Positions 23,713-31,682 of a stretch of 64,000 nucleotides of DNA are shown piece after piece. The notes below the pieces were generated by a model. The model searched no databases and had not been told where the DNA came from. It worked only from the letters and a program-made list of their open reading frames with translations. Location of the stretch: assembly GCA_964588535.1 (NCBI GenBank), contig CAZPQA010000001.1:1-64000 (forward strand), read 5' to 3'. The position numbers were made by a program, and so were the translations under genes. The stretch comes from NaphS2 sp964588535. GTDB lineage: Bacteria; Desulfobacterota; DSM-4660; Desulfatiglandales; Desulfatiglandaceae. Every line of letters starts with the position of its first letter. Within the stretch, counting starts at the first letter, position 1.

Positions 23713-23958
23713 ATGCCGATTTTTGAGTTTGAGTGCCTTGACTGTGGTCAGAATACGGAAATGTTGTTAGGCAGCAGTGAAACCGACCTGGCTGCCTGTG
23801 GAAATTGTGGTGGCAAGAACCTCAAAAAATTATTGTCGGCCCATGCTTCCGTAAGCCCCACCGGGAAGTTCCCTGAAAATGCAGCGGATCGATGCTGTGG
23901 ATCAGGCGGACCGCCTTCCAGCTGTGCGGGCCCGGGCAGTTGTTGCGGCCATTCCTGA
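23713..23958 (+). CDS. FmdB-like zinc-ribbon protein
   Basis: An 81-residue protein: MPIFEFECLDCGQNTEML followed by AACGNCGGKNLKKLLS forms a CxxC...CxxC zinc ribbon of the FmdB/regulatory-protein family. FmdB was first named next to a molybdenum formylmethanofuran dehydrogenase operon. The C-terminus is unusual, very rich in cysteine, serine and glycine (RCCGSGGPPSSCAGPGSCCG), and could bind a metal or cluster. ATG 23713 has AGGAGAG upstream; an earlier in-frame ATG at 23692 overlaps the previous stop and has no ribosome site. Confidence 0.8.
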   Translation: MPIFEFECLDCGQNTEMLLGSSETDLAACGNCGGKNLKKLLSAHASVSPTGKFPENAADRCCGSGGPPSSCAGPGSCCGHS

Positions 23959-24151
23959 TCGTACCCAATTTTACCCATTATACACCGTTCCGGGACTGAT
24001 TTGTTTTCGGGCCCTGAACGGCGGTTTCGCATATCCCCTCCAAAATGCCCGGGCACTTAACTTTTAGGAATAATGCCTATTTAAAGCGTGTTTCAAGAAC
24101 AGAACCACACAAAAATTTCGCCGGTTTTTCCGGTAAAGGAGAATGTTTAAA

Positions 24152-25018
24152 ATGGCAGATAATATGCAGGGTTGCGCCATGAGCAACCAGAACCAACAGC
24201 AGCAGGCTCAGGACAAGGAAATTGAGCAGAGCCTCGGTCGCATCAAACATAAAATTCTGGTGATGAGCGGCAAGGGCGGCGTGGGCAAGAGCAGTGTGGC
24301 AACCTATCTTGCGGGCGCTCTTGCCAAAAAAGGTAAAAAGGTGGGACTCATGGATGTGGATCTTCACGGCCCCAGTATCCCCCGTATGCTCGGGCTGAAG
24401 GGAAACATCGAGAGCGGTGCCAATGGTGAGAAGGCCAGACCCATTGAGTATCTTCCCAACCTGCAGGTCATCTCCGTTGAACCCCTCATGGGAGAAAACA
24501 AGGATGCTGCGACTATCTGGCGGGGGCCGTTGAAAATCGGTGTTATCCGGCAGTTTATTTCCGATATTGAATGGAATGATCTTGACTACCTGGTCATTGA
24601 TTCTCCTCCCGGAACGGGCGACGAACCTTTGACCGTAGCCCAGACCATCCCCGGGGCTGAAGCCCTGATTGTGACGACCCCTCAGGAAGTATCTCTGGCG
24701 GATGTACGGAAATCCATCAGTTTCTGCCGCCAGGTCAATATGAAGATCTTGGGCCTTGTGGAAAACATGAGTGGTCTGGATTGCCCCCACTGTGGAAAAA
24801 GTATCGAACTGTTCAAAACCAACGGCGGCATGTTGACCGCTAAGAAGGAAAGTCTGAGGTTCCTGGGGCGCCTGCCCCTGGATCCGGAAGTGGTCATGCA
24901 GGGGGATGCCGGCGGGTTGGCGGTGCTGGATAACGAGGCGCTTGCATTCTCCCGGGAATTTAACAAACTGGTGGATGAAATTGTAAATGTCCATGACCGT
25001 GAAGACGGGCTTCATTGA
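24152..25018 (+). CDS. Mrp/NBP35-type P-loop ATPase
   Basis: A 288-residue member of the Mrp/ApbC/NBP35 family, Fe-S cluster carrier ATPases. The deviant Walker A KGGVGKSSVATYLA, the GLMDVDLHGPSIPRMLGL switch and YLVIDSPPGTGDEP are all present, as is the C-terminal CPHCGK pair that binds a bridging cluster between subunits. The N-terminus has a Cys (MQGCAMSNQ) and a Gln-rich linker (NQNQQQQAQDKE). ATG 24152 gives a normal spacing to GGAG, whereas the ATG at 24143 is only one base from it. In Desulfovibrio such ATPases work with orange-protein genes; the NifX-like partners here fit that pattern. Confidence 0.9.
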   Translation: MADNMQGCAMSNQNQQQQAQDKEIEQSLGRIKHKILVMSGKGGVGKSSVATYLAGALAKKGKKVGLMDVDLHGPSIPRMLGLKGNIESGANGEKARPIEYLPNLQVISVEPLMGENKDAATIWRGPLKIGVIRQFISDIEWNDLDYLVIDSPPGTGDEPLTVAQTIPGAEALIVTTPQEVSLADVRKSISFCRQVNMKILGLVENMSGLDCPHCGKSIELFKTNGGMLTAKKESLRFLGRLPLDPEVVMQGDAGGLAVLDNEALAFSREFNKLVDEIVNVHDREDGLH

Positions 25019-25071
25019 GATCAGGTAACCCCATAAGGTAAGGAGTACCGGTGTAAAACAGGATAAGTGCC

Positions 25072-25518
25072 ATGGCTGAAGATCTGAATGATGATGTGAA
25101 AAACCTCCAGAAAGAGATTCTTCTGAAAAATGACGGCTACGGCGCTCCTGCCTTCAACCGAATGCTCAACCCCCTTTACCGTGGCGCCTTTGGGGATCCT
25201 GATGGGTACGCCCGTGTGACCGGTCCCTGCGGCGATACCATGGAAATCTTTCTACGGTTTGATAACGATCGGATCAACGAGGCGGCATTTGAGACGGATG
25301 GGTGCGGGTCCAGCGCTATGTGCGGATCCTTTGCGGCGGAGATGGCCCTTGGAAAGACCCCGGATGAACTTCTTGATGTGACCGGCGACCGGATTCTTGA
25401 AGAAATGGGGGGGGCGCCTGAAAAAGAACAACATTGCGCCTTCCTGGCAGGGGAAACCCTCCAGGAGGCGCTCAGCAGTTATATGATAAAAATTACGTCC
25501 CGCCCACCCAAGAAATAG
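25072..25518 (+). CDS. Second IscU/NifU-like scaffold
   Basis: A 148-residue IscU-fold protein. The conserved ligand positions are GPCGDTMEIFLRF, DGCGSSAMCG and HCAFLAGETL. It shares GPCGDTM with the first scaffold, but its middle is closer to true IscU (GCGSSAMC). The N-terminal 45 residues again extend beyond IscU (ILLKNDGYGAPAFNRML). The two scaffolds bracket the NifX, FmdB and Mrp genes, so different cluster types or successive assembly steps are plausible. It is the last gene before the terminator at 25721-25754. Confidence 0.82.
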   Translation: MAEDLNDDVKNLQKEILLKNDGYGAPAFNRMLNPLYRGAFGDPDGYARVTGPCGDTMEIFLRFDNDRINEAAFETDGCGSSAMCGSFAAEMALGKTPDELLDVTGDRILEEMGGAPEKEQHCAFLAGETLQEALSSYMIKITSRPPKK

Positions 25519-25720
25519 CCGGAAGCCTCTGGCAGTTTGCCCGGGTTGGATTTCCCTGTGCAGCAAAAAATGAAAAAGCTTGCAGAAATCAAAAAAAGGA
25601 ATATGATCCTGGTGTGTCATATCTTTCAGCGTCTGCCAATTGCTGTGAGCGAACTGGGAAAGGCTGGTGAAGGCCCTTGAAAACTCATGAGGCCGTGATC
25701 CGGACGTAAGAATGGGATGG
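25519..25720. other. Leader region before molybdopterin oxidoreductase
   Basis: About 200 bp between the scaffold gene and a terminator hairpin. It has several potential stems (for example AGGCC and GGCCT segments near 25663-25693) but does not match a riboswitch consensus I can name; a molybdenum-cofactor or cobalamin element was considered and not supported. No gene was found. Confidence 0.35.
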
Positions 25721-25754
25721 AAAAGCCCGCCCTGGCTCAGAGCGGGCTTTTTTG
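25721..25754 (+). terminator. Terminator or attenuator ahead of the Mo-enzyme operon
   Basis: AAAAGCCCGC (25721-25730), loop CCTGGCTCAGA, GCGGGCTTTT followed by TTGTTTG: a strong intrinsic terminator. It lies only 24 bp before the start codon at 25778, so downstream transcription needs read-through or a promoter within the leader. It separates the NifX/IscU/Mrp operon from the oxidoreductase operon or controls flow between them. Confidence 0.85.
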
Positions 25755-25777
25755 TTTGTACCTGAGGAGAGAAGTTC

Positions 25778-27865
25778 ATGGAAAAGGAAGTTTACAGTCT
25801 GTGCTTTATGTGTTCGGTCCGTTGTCCCATCAGGGTTCTGGTGAAGGATGACCAGGTCAAATGGATCGAAGGAAATCCCCACGTGGCGGGAATGGAAGGA
25901 AGTCTTTGCCCCAGGGGGGCCGCTGGTATCGCACTGCTGAATGATCACGAGCGGCTCCAGTCTCCCATGATTCGAACCGGTCCGCGGGGATCGGGGCAGT
26001 GGCGTAAGGCCTCATGGGATGAGGCCCTGGATTATGTGGCGGAAAAACTCAAGACAATTATCAGCGAGCATGGACCCGAAAGCGTTTTGTTCGGCGAACG
26101 GACCCAGTTGGCCACCCATGTGAGCAAGGCCTTTATGAAGGCGTTGGGATCCCCCAATCATTTTACCCACGATGCGCTCTGTAAAGGTTCAGTGAATACC
26201 GCCGCTCGATCCCTCTATGGCTATACCGACGCACAGATCGGCATGGATTACAAGAATACCCGTCACATGGTTTTGTATGGCCGGAACTTTTTTGAGGCCC
26301 TGGAAGTGAAGGGCGTCAACGCTTTCAGCGAGGCACTTGAAAATGGCGCCAAATTGACCTATATCGATCCCCGGGTGACGGTGACTGCCACAAAGGCTGA
26401 TCGGTACTGGATGGTCCGGCCCGGTACGGACCTGGCGCTTAATTATGCGCTAATTCATATTATCCTGAAAGAAAGGTTGTATGATGAAGCTTATGTGAAT
26501 CGCTGGACCCTTGGCCTTGAGAAACTTCGGGATTTTGTACAGCCCTACACGCCGCAATGGGCCGAAGCGGAGACCGGTATTCCGGCAACGGAAATGGTGG
26601 ATATGGCCCGTGAAATCAGCGGCGAAAAGCCTTCGGTTGTCTTTCATTTTGGATATCGCGGCGCCAGCAATGTCAATGAAATTTATATGCGTCGATCCAT
26701 TTTTATCCTCAATGCCCTTATGGGGAGCGTGGAAGCCAAAGGCGGTCTTTTTTTTAAGAAAGGGCCCGGCCAGGTGGGAGGGAAACCTGCTCGAAAATTG
26801 ACCGAACAGGCCTTCTCAGAGATTAAGGCACCCCGTTTTGACAAGGTGGGCACCCCCGAATTCCCCCTTCCGGACGCAAACCATGGTGTCGCCCAGATGA
26901 TGCCCACGGCGATTTTAAATGATGATCCCTACCCCATCAAAGCCTTGTTTTCTTACCGTTTTGAACCGCTGATGTCCATTCCGGATACCCAGAATACACA
27001 AAAAGCATTGGACAAGCTGGATCTCATTGTGACCATTGAAATCAACCACAGCGATATTGCCGGTTATTCGGATGTGATACTGCCGGAGTCCATCTACCTG
27101 GAGCGAACCGACTCTGTTCAGCAGGCCAATGGACTGAAACCCCAGATGTTTTTGCGGCGCCAGGCCACAACGCCACGCTATGATACCCGGCCCGGGGCCA
27201 TGATCTTGAAACAGATTGCACAACGGATGGATCTGGAGCAATTCTTCCCTTACGAAAATATGGAGGATCTGGTCAAATGGCAACTTGAGGGAACCGGGTT
27301 TTCCATTGAGAACTTTGATAAGAAGGGTTTTGTGGCGTATACGACCCAGCAGATTCTCTGGGATCGAAATGACGAAATCCAGTTTAAAACACCGTCTGGG
27401 AAGATTGAATTCGTTTCTTCTCTGCTTGAAGATGCGGGTTTTAAATCTTTTCCCGAATATGAAAGGGTTCCGTCGGCGGCCGACAACCTGTTCAGGCTCA
27501 CGGTGGGCCGCTGCGCTCTTCATACCCATGTCTCCACCCAGAACAATCCCTATCTCAACGAGATCATGCCTGAAAACAGGCTCTGGATCAACGCCGACCG
27601 GGCCCGGGGCATGGGGATCAGCGACGGCGCCTGGGTGAAGGTATCATCCGGGCAGGGAGAAGGCACAATCAAGGCGTTTGTGACGGAATTGATTCACCCC
27701 GAAGCCGTTTTCATGCTGCATGGGTACGGGCATCAGGTGCAATCAGCGAGCCGCTCTTTTCAGAAGGGCTTAAACGACAGCCTTCTCATGGCCAACATCT
27801 CTGACAAGATCGGCGGTAGTCCCGCGTTACATGACACCTTTGTTCAGGTGGAACCGGTTTCCTGA
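25778..27865 (+). CDS. Molybdopterin-dependent oxidoreductase, PsrA/PhsA-like, soluble
   Basis: A 695-residue catalytic subunit of the DMSO-reductase superfamily. The N-terminus has a 4Fe-4S motif (CFMCSVRCP ... GSLCPRG), then molybdopterin domains with FTHDALCKGS, in which the cysteine sits where PsrA/PhsA-type enzymes place the metal ligand, and the C-terminal cofactor-binding domain (VGRCALHTHVSTQNNPYLNE). There is no twin-arginine signal, so the enzyme should be cytoplasmic, unlike true polysulfide and thiosulfate reductases, and no membrane anchor gene follows. The substrate is unknown; Mo or W cannot be told apart from the sequence. It heads an operon with a ferredoxin, a GltD-like flavoprotein and a NuoG-like protein. 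Confidence 0.88.
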   Translation: MEKEVYSLCFMCSVRCPIRVLVKDDQVKWIEGNPHVAGMEGSLCPRGAAGIALLNDHERLQSPMIRTGPRGSGQWRKASWDEALDYVAEKLKTIISEHGPESVLFGERTQLATHVSKAFMKALGSPNHFTHDALCKGSVNTAARSLYGYTDAQIGMDYKNTRHMVLYGRNFFEALEVKGVNAFSEALENGAKLTYIDPRVTVTATKADRYWMVRPGTDLALNYALIHIILKERLYDEAYVNRWTLGLEKLRDFVQPYTPQWAEAETGIPATEMVDMAREISGEKPSVVFHFGYRGASNVNEIYMRRSIFILNALMGSVEAKGGLFFKKGPGQVGGKPARKLTEQAFSEIKAPRFDKVGTPEFPLPDANHGVAQMMPTAILNDDPYPIKALFSYRFEPLMSIPDTQNTQKALDKLDLIVTIEINHSDIAGYSDVILPESIYLERTDSVQQANGLKPQMFLRRQATTPRYDTRPGAMILKQIAQRMDLEQFFPYENMEDLVKWQLEGTGFSIENFDKKGFVAYTTQQILWDRNDEIQFKTPSGKIEFVSSLLEDAGFKSFPEYERVPSAADNLFRLTVGRCALHTHVSTQNNPYLNEIMPENRLWINADRARGMGISDGAWVKVSSGQGEGTIKAFVTELIHPEAVFMLHGYGHQVQSASRSFQKGLNDSLLMANISDKIGGSPALHDTFVQVEPVS

Positions 27866-27893
27866 AAAGCAGAAGCCGACCCGGAGGAAGCAA

Positions 27894-28394
27894 ATGAGCA
27901 AGTATTACCTGTTTCAGGATGCAAAAAAGTGTATCGGTTGTCGAAGTTGTGAAGTGGTCTGCAAGAGCAACAAGCAGTTGCCGGTGGGCCCCAGATTGTG
28001 CGAAATTGTGACGGTGGGACCTTCCTTTATCGGGAATCTGCCCCGGGCGGCTTACACGTTTATGCCCTGTTTTCACTGTGAAGATCCCTGGTGTGTGGCA
28101 GCGTGTCCCACGGGGGCCATGCAGAAAAGACCCAAAGACGGCATTGTATTTGTGGATCATTCCATTTGTGTGGGCTGTAAAACCTGCATGTCCGCATGTC
28201 CGTGGGGGGCCCCTCAATGGAATGGGGAGTTGGGCAAAGTGGTCAAGTGCGATTATTGCATGGACCGGGTTGACCAGGGCCTGAAACCGGCCTGCGTGAC
28301 CGTGTGTACCACGCACTGTCTCCATTTCGGAGATGCCAACGACATTCCGCCCCTGAGGCGTGAGCGTCACGTCCGGGCAACAACGTCTTTGTGA
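27894..28394 (+). CDS. Four-cluster ferredoxin subunit (PsrB/DmsB-like)
   Basis: A 166-residue electron-transfer subunit with four 4Fe-4S motifs: CIGCRSCEVVC, CFHCEDPWCVAACP, CVGCKTCMSACPWGAP and CDYCMDRV with a later cysteine pair (ACVTVCTT). This arrangement is that of DmsB/PsrB/HybA, which wire the molybdopterin subunit to its partner. ATG 27894 has GGAGGAAG right upstream; the longer frame from 27831 overlaps the oxidase end and is rejected. A GCGGATT tandem repeat follows the stop codon. Confidence 0.9.
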   Translation: MSKYYLFQDAKKCIGCRSCEVVCKSNKQLPVGPRLCEIVTVGPSFIGNLPRAAYTFMPCFHCEDPWCVAACPTGAMQKRPKDGIVFVDHSICVGCKTCMSACPWGAPQWNGELGKVVKCDYCMDRVDQGLKPACVTVCTTHCLHFGDANDIPPLRRERHVRATTSL

Positions 28395-28428
28395 TTGCGA
28401 ATTGCGGATTGCGGATTGCGGATTGATA
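28393..28428 (+). repeat. GCGGATT tandem repeat at operon junction
   Basis: ATTGCGAATTGCGGATT and then GCGGATTGCGGATT: a degenerate 7-bp unit repeated about five times between the ferredoxin stop and the ribosome site of the flavoprotein gene. Such short-period spacer repeats recur at several junctions in this window. Confidence 0.65.
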
Positions 28429-28443
28429 GATAAGGTGAAAATT

Positions 28444-30612
28444 ATGGGAAAGCCGGTCTGTCCCGTCGCCGATACCATTGAAAGACTTGCTGTAATCATC
28501 TCGGAAGGAAAGCTCAAGCATGCACGATGCCGGCAGAGGGCCGAAGAGATACTGAAGCTTTTGGAGGATGTATCGTCCGGAGGGGGGGGAGCTGATCACA
28601 TCCCCACCATGGAGACCCTGGCTTCCGCCCTTGAAAAAGAGGGTCCGGATGACGCGTGCCGCAGTACCGGCGCCATGCTGATCTCCGTGCTGGCGGAACA
28701 CCGGGAAGTCTTCAAAAGCCACCTGGACACCCGCATATGCCCCGTGACGGACTGTGCCCGATTGATCCCCTCACCCTGCCAGGTGGCGTGTCCCGCCGGG
28801 ATTGATGTGCCGAGCTATATCACCCTTATCGGTCAGGGACATGATGGGGAGGCCATTGCCCTCATCCGAAAAGATAATCCATTCCCCTGGGTATGCGGCC
28901 TGATCTGCACCAACCCCTGTGAATTCATGTGTGTCCGGGGCCGAATCGATAGCCCCATTTCCATCAAATACCTCAAAGGATTTGCCGCCGAAAGGGCCAT
29001 GTCGGATGGGCTCTACAAAAACCCGGATAAGGCACCGCCCAAGAACCGGAAAGTCTGCATTGTCGGTGCGGGTCCGGCAGGCATGACGGCCGCTTTTTTT
29101 CTGGCTTTAAAAGGTTACGGGGTGACGGTCCTGGATGCCCTTCCCGTGGCAGGCGGGATGATGATGGTGGGAATTCCCCGTTACCGCCTTCCCAGGGAGG
29201 TGATTGACCGGGAAGTGGGCATGATCGAAGAGTTGGGGGTGGAATTTCGACTCAATACCCGTCTGGGAAAAGATGTCACTTTCGATCAGTTGAGAGCGGA
29301 AGGGTTTGAAGCCTTTCTGATCGCCATCGGCGCCCATAGTGCCTACAAAATCGGAATTCAGGGGGAAGACGACTACCCACAGGTGGTGGACGCAATCGCT
29401 TACCTTCGGCGGGTTTCCCTCGGGGACCGGCGAAAACCAGGGGCTAGGGTCGCCATCCTGGGGGGCGGCAACACGGCCATTGACGCGGCCAGAACGTCTC
29501 TGAGACTCGGTTGTGAAGCGGTCACCATTATTTATCGCAGGTCCCGTTCCGATATGCCCGCAAATGAAGAGGAAGTGGAGCAGGCCGAGGAAGAGCGAAT
29601 TGATTTTTCCTTTCTCACGGTTCCCGTGGAAATCAGGGGACAGGACGGCAACGTCACGTCGATTCGCTGTGTCCGAACCGAACTGGGCCCGGAAGATCAG
29701 AGCGGCAGAAGACGACCGGTCCCCATTGAGGACAGTGATTTTGAAATCCAGGTGGATGCGGTGATTTCAGCCATCGGCCAGCGGGTTGATCCCAAAGGGT
29801 TTGAAGCCCTGGATGGGTTGCATTGGACCAAACGGGGTACCGTTAAGACGGATGCCATGAGCATGGAAACGTCCATTCCGGGCTTCTTCGCAGCCGGCGA
29901 CGCGGTGGTGGGACCGGCCACGGTGGTGGAAGCCATCGGGGGCGGCAAACGGGCCGCGGACGCCATTGACCGGTACCTTTCAGGAATTCCCCAACCCAGA
30001 ATGCCTGTCGTGCCCGTGCGCCGGGCCCGGCTGGAATTTCTTGAGATTCCAGCCTCCACCAAGATGGCACTTCAACGGCCTCAAATGCCCATGCTCAATG
30101 ATGAACGGCGACGGGTTACCTTTCAACAGGTGGAACTGGGGTATTCGGAAAATGCGGTCAGGGAGGAAGCCAGGCGCTGCCTTCGGTGCGATGTCTGTAT
30201 CCGATGCGGTACCTGTATGGATGTGTGCCGAAACAAGATGGGGATTGATGCGCTGAAACTGGGCTATCTGAACTTTGATCATCAGGAGCCTACCGATTTC
30301 AGGGTCACAGCGGAGCGTTGCATTCTGTGCGGCGCATGCGCATCCAACTGCCCCACCGAAGCCATTCGGATGCTGGACGTGGGCCAGGATCGCGTTTTGA
30401 ATCTTTGCGGAACAATTTTGAACCGCCTCAAAGTGGAACGGTGCGAAGCCTGCGGGAAAGTGATCGGTCCGGAACGCTACCACGATTACATCGCCAAGCG
30501 GGTCAAAGGGATCGGGCCCAAATTGAAAAAAGGCTTGCTGTGTCTGGATTGCGCCAGGGAAACCACGGGCAGGCGTCATGCGGAGATAAAACCACCGAAA
30601 CTGACGGTTTAA
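28444..30612 (+). CDS. GltD/NfnB-like FAD-NAD(P) oxidoreductase with ferredoxin tail
   Basis: A 722-residue flavoprotein. After an unrecognised helical segment of about 90 residues comes the GltD N-terminal cluster domain (CPVTDCARLIPSPCQVACPA, CTNPCEFMC), an FAD site VCIVGAGPAGMTAAFFLALK, an NAD(P) site VAILGGGNTAIDAARTSL and a second FAD contact GFFAAGDAVVGPA. The C-terminus holds two ferredoxin clusters (CLRCDVCIRCGTCMDVC, CILCGACASNCP) and a CxxC (CEACGK ... CLDCA). It would connect NAD(P)H with ferredoxin or the molybdopterin subunit and could support electron bifurcation; that is inferred. ATG 28444 is preferred over 28360 because the longer frame reads through the GCGGATT repeat. Confidence 0.88.
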   Translation: MGKPVCPVADTIERLAVIISEGKLKHARCRQRAEEILKLLEDVSSGGGGADHIPTMETLASALEKEGPDDACRSTGAMLISVLAEHREVFKSHLDTRICPVTDCARLIPSPCQVACPAGIDVPSYITLIGQGHDGEAIALIRKDNPFPWVCGLICTNPCEFMCVRGRIDSPISIKYLKGFAAERAMSDGLYKNPDKAPPKNRKVCIVGAGPAGMTAAFFLALKGYGVTVLDALPVAGGMMMVGIPRYRLPREVIDREVGMIEELGVEFRLNTRLGKDVTFDQLRAEGFEAFLIAIGAHSAYKIGIQGEDDYPQVVDAIAYLRRVSLGDRRKPGARVAILGGGNTAIDAARTSLRLGCEAVTIIYRRSRSDMPANEEEVEQAEEERIDFSFLTVPVEIRGQDGNVTSIRCVRTELGPEDQSGRRRPVPIEDSDFEIQVDAVISAIGQRVDPKGFEALDGLHWTKRGTVKTDAMSMETSIPGFFAAGDAVVGPATVVEAIGGGKRAADAIDRYLSGIPQPRMPVVPVRRARLEFLEIPASTKMALQRPQMPMLNDERRRVTFQQVELGYSENAVREEARRCLRCDVCIRCGTCMDVCRNKMGIDALKLGYLNFDHQEPTDFRVTAERCILCGACASNCPTEAIRMLDVGQDRVLNLCGTILNRLKVERCEACGKVIGPERYHDYIAKRVKGIGPKLKKGLLCLDCARETTGRRHAEIKPPKLTV

Positions 30613-30632
30613 CAATCCAATGGGAGAAGATC

Positions 30633-30845
30633 ATGAGCTTTCGAAGGGGAGATCGCGTAGAGGTCTATCGGAAATCGCAGGATGACGACTGGCAGGGGTA
30701 TATGGATCGGTATGTTGGCCTGCACGGCATCGTCACGGACCCGGATATGGTCAAAAACGACCCTGACGCCCTGATGGAGGTGACGCTGGATGGAGAAGGG
30801 ACCCACCGCTTACCACAGGACTGTCTGCGCCTTCTAAAGGATTAG
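30633..30845 (+). CDS. Small conserved-looking protein in the Mo-enzyme operon
   Basis: A 70-residue protein, SFRRGDRVEVYRKSQDDDW at the start and EVTLDGEGTHRLPQDCLRLL at the end. It looks like a small beta-barrel (SH3/KOW-like) fold, and I do not recognise a family. The ATG at 30633 has GGGAGAAG upstream. It is 20 bp after the flavoprotein and 57 bp before the NuoG-like gene in the same orientation, so it is probably co-expressed and perhaps an assembly or regulatory factor. Confidence 0.7.
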   Translation: MSFRRGDRVEVYRKSQDDDWQGYMDRYVGLHGIVTDPDMVKNDPDALMEVTLDGEGTHRLPQDCLRLLKD

Positions 30846-30902
30846 AAGGAGAAACCCTCCCCTTTTGAGAAGTGAAGCGGTGAAGGAAAGGAAATTTCGA
30901 AA

Positions 30903-31658
30903 ATGCTCAAAATCATGATTGATGGCGATCAATTTGAGGTCGCCGATGGGATGACCATTCTCAAGGTGATGCGGGCAAACGGTATCCAGGTCCCCACCCT
31001 CTGCTATCATGAAGCCCTCAAGCCCATCGGGGCCTGTAAATTATGCGGCGTTGAAGTTTTGGATCGTTCCGGAAAACCGAGGATTTTACTTTCCTGTGCT
31101 TTGAAGGCCAGGGAGGGGTTGGTAGTAAAAACACAGGGTGAACGGGTTGAAAACGCGAGGGCTATCGCCTTCCGGAACCTGTTTGCCATGGCGCCGCAAT
31201 CCAAACGGATCAGAGACCTGGCGGAAGCCTATGGCGTGTCGCTGGGCCCGGTTGCCGATGGCTGCATTCGTTGCCGTTTATGTATTCATGTTTGCAGGGA
31301 AATTGTGGATGTCGCGGCCCTCACAATAACTGACCGTGATGGTATGAGTTTTGTCGTTCCCAAAGAGGGGCTCTGCATCGGGTGTGGCACCTGCGCTAAT
31401 ATCTGTCCCACGGGCGCCATTCATATGACCGATGAGAATGGCATCCGCACCATTTCCATCCGCGATGAAGTGATCGGCGTTAATGCGCTGGAACGCTGTG
31501 AAGCATGCGGGTGTTTTTTTGCCTCACAGAAATTTATGAGGCATGTTGAAATGCAGACCACTGACCACGCGGCTGTGAAGGAGCATCACCATTATTGCCA
31601 TTCTTGCGCCAAACTTTTTTCAAATCGAATCAGATCTTCCTCACGGCTCAAAACCTAG
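30903..31658 (+). CDS. NuoG/HydA-like 2Fe-2S and 4Fe-4S electron-transfer protein
   Basis: A 251-residue protein resembling the N-terminal part of NuoG and of formate-dehydrogenase/hydrogenase gamma subunits. A 2Fe-2S domain has CYHEALKPIGACKLC and a later SCALK; then GCIRCRLCIHVC and CIGCGTCANICPTGAIH bind 4Fe-4S clusters. The histidine-ligated cluster of NuoG (CxxHxxC) was not seen. A final set, CEACG with CHSC, may bind zinc or another cluster and resembles the tail of the flavoprotein upstream. It would pass electrons between the flavoprotein and the molybdopterin subunit. Confidence 0.88.
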   Translation: MLKIMIDGDQFEVADGMTILKVMRANGIQVPTLCYHEALKPIGACKLCGVEVLDRSGKPRILLSCALKAREGLVVKTQGERVENARAIAFRNLFAMAPQSKRIRDLAEAYGVSLGPVADGCIRCRLCIHVCREIVDVAALTITDRDGMSFVVPKEGLCIGCGTCANICPTGAIHMTDENGIRTISIRDEVIGVNALERCEACGCFFASQKFMRHVEMQTTDHAAVKEHHHYCHSCAKLFSNRIRSSSRLKT

Positions 31659-31682
31659 CACCCAACACCCCAAGGAGACTGC

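Noticed and set aside
24077..25015. 312-residue open frame on the minus strand
   Set aside because: It is antisense to the Mrp ATPase gene, whose P-loop and CxxC motifs are clear; the frame has no recognisable domain and no ribosome site.
25519..25720. Riboswitch (molybdenum cofactor, cobalamin or SAM) in the leader
   Set aside because: No consensus core was recognised; only generic stems are visible, so it is described as an unexplained leader.
26915..27529. 204-residue minus strand frame inside the molybdopterin gene region
   Set aside because: The plus strand encodes well-defined molybdopterin domains here.
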